NCBI RefSeq assembly: GCF_000247695.1
Contig: NW_004624776.1
Coordinates: 18,215,658-18,279,657 of the forward strand
From: Heterocephalus glaber
Taxonomy: Eukaryota > Chordata > Mammalia > Rodentia > Bathyergidae
DNA: 64,000 bases
Direction of reading: 5' to 3'
Every line of letters begins with the position of its first letter. Positions within the stretch are counted from its first letter, which is position 1. A program made the position numbers and the translations under genes. The notes under the pieces are model-generated. The model was not told the origin of the DNA. It did not search any database and worked only from the letters and a program-made list of their open reading frames with translations. Positions 62,501 to 64,000 of this stretch are shown here, piece by piece.

Positions 62501-62894
62501 TTTTTTATAAAAGGCTGGGGATACAGTTTAGTGTGCAAGCCCTGGGTTCAATCGCAGTACTGCAAAAACTGAAACCAAAACCAAACAAAATAAAAAGCCA
62601 AAAATTGTACCTGATAACTTAGGAACTACAAATACAGTTCCATCATCACCAATGCAGCTGACTATTGCCTCGAATACTTTCTTGTCAGGAATAACTGGTG
62701 GTTTATAGCATCCAGCTCTTGGTTCTGAAATTTTCTCCTTACATTCAGATACTCTGTGTTCACTGATTATATCGGCAGCCTTTTGGTCAGTGTCAAAGTT
62801 AATTTTAATACATTTAGTAACTACCGAATCTCTTTGTTCCATGGGAATTTGCAGAGACTTCTCAGATGAGTGGATAGTATCTGATTTAATAATT
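32506..62894 (-). CDS. RNF17: RNF17 (TDRD4), 3' part of gene, eleven coding exons
   Basis: Ring finger protein 17, a Tudor-domain protein of male germ cells. Its N-terminal RING half lies outside the window. Exons in transcript order: 62894-62611, 61004-60841, 59106-58987, 58288-58208, 46698-46573, 44987-44934, 41960-41844, 39863-39695, 35595-35460, 33807-33618 and 32604-32506. Together they encode 512 residues in an unbroken frame. Two extended Tudor modules are visible: one around residues 95-190 ([12 protein letters not shown]) and one around 372-417 ([18 protein letters not shown]). Tudor domains of this class bind methylarginine ligands in piRNA-pathway proteins. Every junction is GT-AG and in phase. 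The match to recalled human RNF17 extends to the C-terminal MGLADxDE. The gene runs tail to tail with CENPJ. Confidence 0.95.
33228..33387 (-). repeat. B1-type SINE
   Basis: T run and GAGATAGGGTCTCACTATGT...CCCAAGTGCTGCGTTTACAG. Confidence 0.8.
33618..33807 (-). CDS. RNF17: RNF17 exon ([20 protein letters not shown])
   Basis: Acceptor tgtaacag|ACTGCGTC and donor TCCATG|gtaaat, 190 bp. It completes a split Arg codon and encodes [18 protein letters not shown] and [20 protein letters not shown], very close to human RNF17. Confidence 0.95.
33850..35110 (+). mobile_element. L1 3' region, nested copies
   Basis: Old L1-like 3' sequence on the + strand, interrupted at 34590-34790 by a younger A/G-rich L1 3' tail ending ATCATTATGTACTGCAGGCA and by an ID SINE (34790-34885). 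Confidence 0.6.
34790..34885 (+). repeat. ID SINE
   Basis: GCGCTGGGGATGGAGCTCAG...GTTCCATCCCCAGTACC, placed at the tail of an L1 3' end. Confidence 0.8.
35460..35595 (-). CDS. RNF17: RNF17 exon (Tudor core, [10 protein letters not shown])
   Basis: Acceptor cctctttag|AAATGCCTT and donor AAACAG|gtaaag. It contains [15 protein letters not shown] and [12 protein letters not shown]. The W, Y, F and Y positions are those that form the aromatic cage in Tudor domains. Confidence 0.95.
36098..36425 (-). mobile_element. L1 3' end, antisense
   Basis: A pyrimidine-rich block nearly identical to the one at 10630-10880 (CCATTCCCCTGCCCTCCCTT and CACACCAGAGTAACT). Confidence 0.65.
37004..37102 (+). repeat. 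5'-truncated ID SINE with perfect 16-bp target duplication
   Basis: Only the 3' half of the ID (CCGCTGCGCAAGCGC...CCCCGGTACC) is present at 37021-37077. AAGAATTGTGATTTGT flanks it at 37004-37019 and 37087-37102. Confidence 0.9.
37364..37520 (-). repeat. B1-type SINE
   Basis: GAGATAAGGTCTTGCTGTAT...GTGCCAGGATTACAAGTATG; ACAAAGATTTTT flanks it on both sides. Confidence 0.8.
37672..38080 (+). pseudogene. HNRNPDL-like processed pseudogene, 5'-truncated
   Basis: Starts inside the Tyr/Gly-rich C-terminal tail of an hnRNP D-like protein: [20 protein letters not shown], then [20 protein letters not shown]. After a frameshift, codons for HQNNYQL (normally the QNNYQPY end) are still legible at 37,855-37,885. 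A 3'UTR-like stretch with AAACCCTAAAGACTAG follows. HNRNPDL fits best; HNRNPAB or HNRNPD are alternatives. It lies within an RNF17 intron on the opposite strand. Confidence 0.7.
38793..38900 (+). repeat. B1-type SINE
   Basis: GAGTGTGGTGGCATACACCC...GAGTCTCAAAAAAC. Confidence 0.7.
39224..39308 (+). repeat. ID SINE
   Basis: GCCAGGGATTTAGCTCAGTG...GATCCCCAGTACC; GACATAGTCTGAGCC is repeated on both sides as target duplication. Confidence 0.85.
39695..39863 (-). CDS. RNF17: RNF17 exon (VYICLDSIE and Ser/Glu-rich loop)
   Basis: Acceptor cacttag|GTATATATT and donor AGAACAG|gtatac, 56 codons plus one base. It starts VYICLDSIE, then a polar [18 protein letters not shown] segment, and ends LPLTDFRT. 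Confidence 0.94.
39900..40320. repeat. Unassigned old interspersed repeat
   Basis: A GC- and CpG-richer block ending GCTACATTTCGGGTAATCTGTTCTATCACAATAGATAATACA, like the 3' end of old mammalian repeats. Family not settled. Confidence 0.3.
40904..41000 (+). repeat. ID SINE sharing a target repeat with the adjacent L1
   Basis: GGGCCGGGGATTTGGCCCAG...GATCCCTGGTACCC plus (ACAA)n tail, bounded by AAGAAACATCTGCCT at 40889-40903 and 41001-41015. Confidence 0.88.
41016..41435 (+). mobile_element. L1 3' end flanked by target-site duplication
   Basis: 5'-truncated L1 with a GGGGAAGG-rich tail and TAATAAAAACATAAAAA end. Identical 15-bp repeats AAGAAACATCTGCCT bound it at 41001-41015 and 41436-41450. 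Confidence 0.75.
41471..41690 (+). repeat. B1 (41471-41590) and ID SINE (41596-41690) inserted in its tail
   Basis: B1: GCCTGTAATCCCAGCTACTT. The ID lies in the B1 A tail; AGAAAAAGAAAATTCT is repeated on both sides. Confidence 0.82.
41844..41960 (-). CDS. RNF17: RNF17 exon (start of last Tudor module)
   Basis: Acceptor tgttttag|GAATTACTT and donor AATGAA|gtatgt, 39 codons. It holds [20 protein letters not shown] and IVSPNE, the lead-in strands of the last extended Tudor module. Confidence 0.94.
42430..42645 (+). repeat. B4-like SINE (B1+ID, + orientation)
   Basis: B1 half with TGCCTATAATCTCAGCTACT, then an older ID half GGGCTGGGGTTATAGCCTAG and a (CACA)n tail. Confidence 0.7.
42815..42893 (-). 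repeat. Old ID-like SINE
   Basis: GGTACTGGGGATTGAACCCA...GGCAAGCACTTCACT. Confidence 0.6.
43110..44720 (+). mobile_element. Old L1 3' region with internal insertion
   Basis: L1-like text (AAATATATAAATGGCCAATAAG and ACCAATGGATGAATGGATAG). It is interrupted by an ID SINE (43261-43350) and by about 480 bases of unidentified sequence (43605-44090). Confidence 0.55.
43261..43350 (+). repeat. ID SINE
   Basis: GGGGCCGGGGATTTAGCTCA...GATCCCCAGGTACC, close to consensus. Confidence 0.85.
44753..45290 (+). repeat. Two ID SINEs (44753-44845; 45207-45290)
   Basis: Both are close to consensus with A tails. They flank the RNF17 micro-exon (44934-44987) at 88 and 219 bases. Confidence 0.8.
44934..44987 (-). 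CDS. RNF17: RNF17 micro-exon ([14 protein letters not shown])
   Basis: An 18-codon exon. Acceptor atttcag|AAACCAACA and donor TTTGAG|gtaagt. It carries the charged linker [13 protein letters not shown]. Confidence 0.92.
45770..46380 (+). mobile_element. LTR-like element (limits uncertain)
   Basis: Contains CTTTAATAAAACTTCGTTACC near 46250-46275 and a downstream pyrimidine/CA-rich segment, resembling an LTR R-U5 region on the + strand. Family not identified. Confidence 0.35.
46573..46698 (-). CDS. RNF17: RNF17 exon ([18 protein letters not shown])
   Basis: Acceptor gaaatag|GAATTGCCT and donor AAAGAA|gtaagt, 42 codons in phase 0. The [13 protein letters not shown] motif matches human RNF17. 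Confidence 0.94.
46700..48640. other. RNF17 intron, no recognised element
   Basis: About 1.9 kb of largely unique AT-rich sequence. I see no convincing coding or repeat structure. Confidence 0.4.
48640..48771 (+). other. Exon-like open segment, unidentified
   Basis: A strong acceptor (TTTTAATTTCTCTTACAG) precedes an open segment reading [20 protein letters not shown] and [16 protein letters not shown] donor-like TTAG|GTATGT closes it. It is acidic and compositionally unlike the flanks. No matching partner exon was found and I do not recognise the protein. Confidence 0.3.
48855..49050 (+). mobile_element. L1 3' fragment
   Basis: Resembles the mammalian L1M 3' segment (ATAGGCAAGAACTGGAAACA, TGAAAGAAGCCTTATGAAAA). 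Confidence 0.5.
49490..49600 (-). repeat. Degenerate B1-type SINE
   Basis: GATGGAGTCTCACTAAATTG...CAGCTCAGGTTATAGGCC. Confidence 0.6.
49804..50121 (+). other. Unidentified open segment, possible transposase remnant
   Basis: A 105-residue open frame rich in K, Q and N with CQHC and [10 protein letters not shown]. The sequence after its stop could continue with further CxxC pairs (CEDCLMC) in another frame. That loosely recalls the Cys-rich C terminus of piggyBac-type transposases. Weak evidence. Confidence 0.25.
50479..50566. repeat. CA microsatellite with CACACGGA variants
   Basis: Runs of (CA)n broken by ACGGACACACGGAC units, ending in a pure CA tract and CGCCCCGGGGG. Confidence 0.9.
51255..51405 (+). 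mobile_element. L1 3' end
   Basis: AAGATATATCATGTACAGGT and ATAATGTATACCTAAAATGT are shared with the L1 3' end at 61,950-62,030. Confidence 0.65.
52165..52275 (-). repeat. Degenerate B1-type SINE
   Basis: TTTTTAGACAAGCTCTCATT...AAGTCCTGGAATTATGCC. Confidence 0.55.
52605..52645 (-). repeat. ID SINE fragment
   Basis: AGTACGGGGATCGAACTTGG...GTGCTTGTGAGGCAG, truncated on the right. Confidence 0.6.
52844..53590 (-). pseudogene. IL33: IL33 processed pseudogene
   Basis: Intronless, frameshifted copy of the interleukin-33 reading frame. Visible in order: [88 protein letters not shown] and a final FKLSQI with TAA at 52846-52844. An in-frame stop occurs after the [12 protein letters not shown] segment, and frameshifts occur after SPTKD and in the SFEY region. 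Exon junctions are fused, so this is a retrocopy. It lies directly downstream of the SCLT1 pseudogene on the same strand. Confidence 0.88.
54405..54523 (+). repeat. ID SINE inside SCLT1 pseudogene, with target duplication
   Basis: The element occupies 54419-54509. AAATTTTAGCTCAA is repeated at 54405-54418 and 54510-54523, so insertion followed the retrocopy. Confidence 0.88.
54980..55068 (-). repeat. ID SINE inside SCLT1 pseudogene
   Basis: T run and GGTACCAGGGATTGAACTTG...GAGCTAAATCCCTAGCCC. Confidence 0.85.
55670..55960 (-). repeat. Truncated ID (55670-55724) and B1 fragment (55890-55960)
   Basis: The ID stops at GCTTTCGAAGCCGGCAGCAG. The B1 piece (GAATGCTGGGATTACAGGTA) replaces the expected start of the SCLT1 copy. 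Confidence 0.65.
55961..56275. other. GC/CpG-rich block next to SCLT1 pseudogene
   Basis: Very GC-rich with many CpGs in an AT-rich intron. It lies just upstream of the SCLT1 copy and probably derives from the GC-rich 5' end of the parent transcript, or it is an independent CpG island. Overlapping open frames here reflect base composition. Confidence 0.45.
56810..56872 (-). repeat. Old ID-like SINE
   Basis: AAACCCTGGGCTTTGTGCAT...CTGCCACTGAGCTTCACTCC after a (TG)n tract at 56785-56810. Confidence 0.5.
57868..58075 (-). other. Unidentified exon-like open segment
   Basis: From an acceptor-like GTGCATAG (58081) the - strand is open: [60 protein letters not shown], then YVCRNFQ and a possible donor G|GTACTG. 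Protein-like composition, but its phase does not join the RNF17 exons at either side. It may be a fragment of a pseudogene or a cryptic exon. I do not recognise it. Confidence 0.35.
58208..58288 (-). CDS. RNF17: RNF17 exon ([10 protein letters not shown])
   Basis: Acceptor acacag|GTTGGGAAT and donor ATTATG|gtaatt, 27 codons in phase 0. It reads [20 protein letters not shown]. It is followed by an 11.5-kb intron holding the IL33 and SCLT1 retrocopies. Confidence 0.94.
58987..59106 (-). CDS. RNF17: RNF17 exon (Tudor module, [13 protein letters not shown])
   Basis: Acceptor gtttcag|GTACAATAT and donor ATACCA|gtgagt, exactly 40 codons. It completes the Tudor core with YLDHGF in place of the usual [17 protein letters not shown] follows, typical of the extended Tudor region. 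Confidence 0.95.
59140..59475 (+). repeat. Three ID SINEs and a B1 half
   Basis: ID at 59140-59215, ID at 59251-59332, B1 3' half at about 59343-59397 and ID at 59413-59475, all in the same orientation. They begin 33 bases upstream (in transcript sense) of an RNF17 exon. Confidence 0.75.
59509..59680 (-). repeat. ID fragment and full ID SINE
   Basis: A short piece (59509-59541) and a full copy (59580-59680) with a (GGTTTT)n start. TTAAATTTTAATTTGA flanks the pair on both sides. Confidence 0.75.
59690..60660. other. RNF17 intron, no recognised element
   Basis: About 1 kb of AT-rich unique sequence without coding or repeat signals that I can name. Confidence 0.4.
60841..61004 (-). CDS. RNF17: RNF17 exon (Tudor module, [12 protein letters not shown])
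   Basis: Acceptor tattcag|AATTCAAG and donor ATCATG|gtaagt, 164 bp. It reads [20 protein letters not shown] and then [12 protein letters not shown], the first strands of a Tudor fold with the conserved W-Y-R motif. Confidence 0.95.
61065..62035 (+). mobile_element. L1 3' part: ORF2 C terminus and 3'UTR
   Basis: Encodes pieces of ORF2 C terminus ([56 protein letters not shown]) in shifted frames. A GGAGGGGTGGAG-type 3'UTR and TACCAATAAACTTAATTAAA follow. An ID SINE at 61274-61362 with a 13-bp target duplication interrupts it. Confidence 0.85.
61259..61370 (+). repeat. ID SINE in L1, with 13-bp target duplication
   Basis: The element occupies 61274-61357. AAAAAGCTTCTGC is at 61259-61271 and 61358-61370. 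Confidence 0.88.
62036..62165. repeat. Purine (GAA/GGA)n microsatellite at L1 tail
   Basis: Nearly pure A/G on the + strand (AGGAGAAGGAAAAAGGAGGA and similar), grown from the L1 poly(A) end. Confidence 0.85.
62383..62580 (+). repeat. B4-like SINE (B1 62383-62505, ID 62513-62580)
   Basis: B1: GTGTGGTGGTGCACGCCTGC...CCCAGTCTCAAAAT. An ID-type half follows, ending 31 bases from an RNF17 splice donor. Confidence 0.75.
62611..62894 (-). CDS. RNF17: RNF17 exon (linker before Tudor module)
   Basis: Acceptor tgttacag|AATTATTAAATC and donor TTATCAG|gtacaa. The 284-bp exon enters at the last base of a codon and leaves one base of a split Glu codon. It contains [16 protein letters not shown] and [12 protein letters not shown], matching human RNF17. 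It is the most 5' exon visible in the window. Confidence 0.93.
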
Positions 62895-63388
62895 CTGTAA
62901 CATCAAAAAAAAAAAAAACCAAAACAAACCACATCTAAACAGGAGAAAATATAAAAATCTAGGAAAATAGCATAAAAAAATCCTTCAAACATAGCTAACA
63001 TTTAAAGAAGATATTTAACTCTACTCTAGGATACACTAGATTATGCTGTTACTTGAAAATGGTTGTAATTTCTTATAATTAAAATTACTTTGAATTGTAA
63101 AGGAGACTGATGAAAAAAAGGTAAATGTTTTAAACTGCTATCTCATACATACATGCTTTTCTCTCATAAAATCTCCTAAGAAGTATATTCCAAGTACTAT
63201 ATACACACCTTCAAGTTGATACTAATTTATCAATACAATAACTTCAAGTTGGTTTTTGGAAACCAACTTGGAAAATACAAGTCAATACTACTTTAGACCA
63301 CAGTTAAAACATACATATGTGGCAAATTATCAACACTTATAGAATACAAAGAGATTATGAGTCTCTTAAAAAACAATAAAGTAGCGCC

Positions 63389-63470
63389 AGGGATTTAGCT
63401 CAGTGGTTCCACCACCTGCCTCACAAGCGCGAGGTCCCAAGTTTGATCCCTGGTACCAAAAAATAAAACA
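63389..63470 (+). repeat. ID SINE
   Basis: GCCAGGGATTTAGCTCAGTG...TTGATCCCTGGTACC; AACAATAAAGTA repeats flank it. Confidence 0.85.
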
Positions 63471-63639
63471 GAACAATAAAGTAATATTCAGATATTAAGT
63501 GTTGGTGGTAATATGCTAATTAAATGTTTTACCTCATATTACTTTTTCACTTAAGGAAGTATGCTTGTTGTGCAAAACAATAAAATCCTAGAAGACAATA
63601 TTAACACGGGCTGTGTTTTAACAGAATCACAGCAACGTT

Positions 63640-64000
63640 TTGTTTCTTCTAACTTCCTGTACTTTTTAGTGGGAGATAAACACTGATGAATCAGCCTCAA
63701 CTCAATGCCCCTTAAGATAGCTTGTGGTACAGCTCCCAGTGCAGAATAGGAGGCTTGCAGGCCAACCTACCACCGCTCCCAGCAGAGGTGAGCCACGTGG
63801 GCACCAGGAGCAACCCTCTCCCCAGTGAAATGAGAAGACACATACACAAGCCTCAGAACCAGACTTCCAGGTCTCCTACAGCAGCCCCAAAGGGAAATGA
63901 GATGGAACACTCTGATACTTAACCACCTGGACTCCCTGAACTGGCAACAAAAGAGGATCTGGAAAAAATGAAATCAGAAATAATTTCTCACATAACAGCA
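63640..64000 (+). mobile_element. L1 5'UTR/ORF1 start, truncated by window end
   Basis: GGAGGCTTGCAGGCC...GAAATGAGATGGAACACTCT and GAAAAAATGAAATCAGAAAT resemble the L1 region before and at the start of ORF1. Frameshifts are likely. Confidence 0.5.

Overview
This window is mammalian nuclear DNA, most likely from a rodent. About 125 copies or fragments of a tRNA-derived ID-type SINE and a 7SL-derived B1-type SINE are scattered through it. Several are fused ID+B1 (B4-like) elements, a combination known from rodents. The ID consensus here begins GGGGCCGGGGATTTAGCTCAG and ends GATCCCCGGTACC plus an A tail. A beaver/kangaroo-rat/pocket-gopher-side lineage is possible, but that is a guess.

Two protein genes lie tail to tail. 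Positions 1-29,540 hold the 3' part of CENPJ (CPAP/SAS-4 homologue) on the + strand: nine coding exons encoding the last 402 residues, with the C-terminal coiled coil and the complete TCP10/G-box domain. Positions 31,870-62,894 hold the 3' part of RNF17 (TDRD4, a germ-cell Tudor protein) on the - strand: eleven coding exons encoding the last 512 residues, plus one 3'UTR exon. The convergent order CENPJ-RNF17 is the same as on human chromosome 13q12. All junctions I could read are GT-AG and keep frame, so both genes look functional. They are separated by about 2.3 kb of intergenic DNA.

The rest is intron filled with transposed DNA. CENPJ's 11-kb intron (3,893-15,181) is a nest of antisense L1 ORF2 fragments riddled with ID SINEs. 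A solo LTR-like element lies at about 415-865. A decayed betaretrovirus-like ERV with LTR, Lys-type primer binding site and gag matrix remnant lies antisense at about 24,290-25,800.

RNF17's 11.5-kb intron (46,699-58,207) carries two adjacent processed pseudogenes on the same strand, IL33 and SCLT1. It also holds two exon-like open segments that I cannot identify. A truncated hnRNP D-like retrocopy sits in another RNF17 intron.

I see no new biological system. The points most worth a second look are: retroposons that reused the same target site (three identical 15-bp repeats around 41 kb; a similar case at 18 kb); the unidentified open segments at 57.9 kb, 48.7 kb and 49.9 kb; the SCLT1 retrocopy that seems to come from an exon-skipped mRNA; and the RNF17 3'UTR intron whose donor starts one base after the stop codon.
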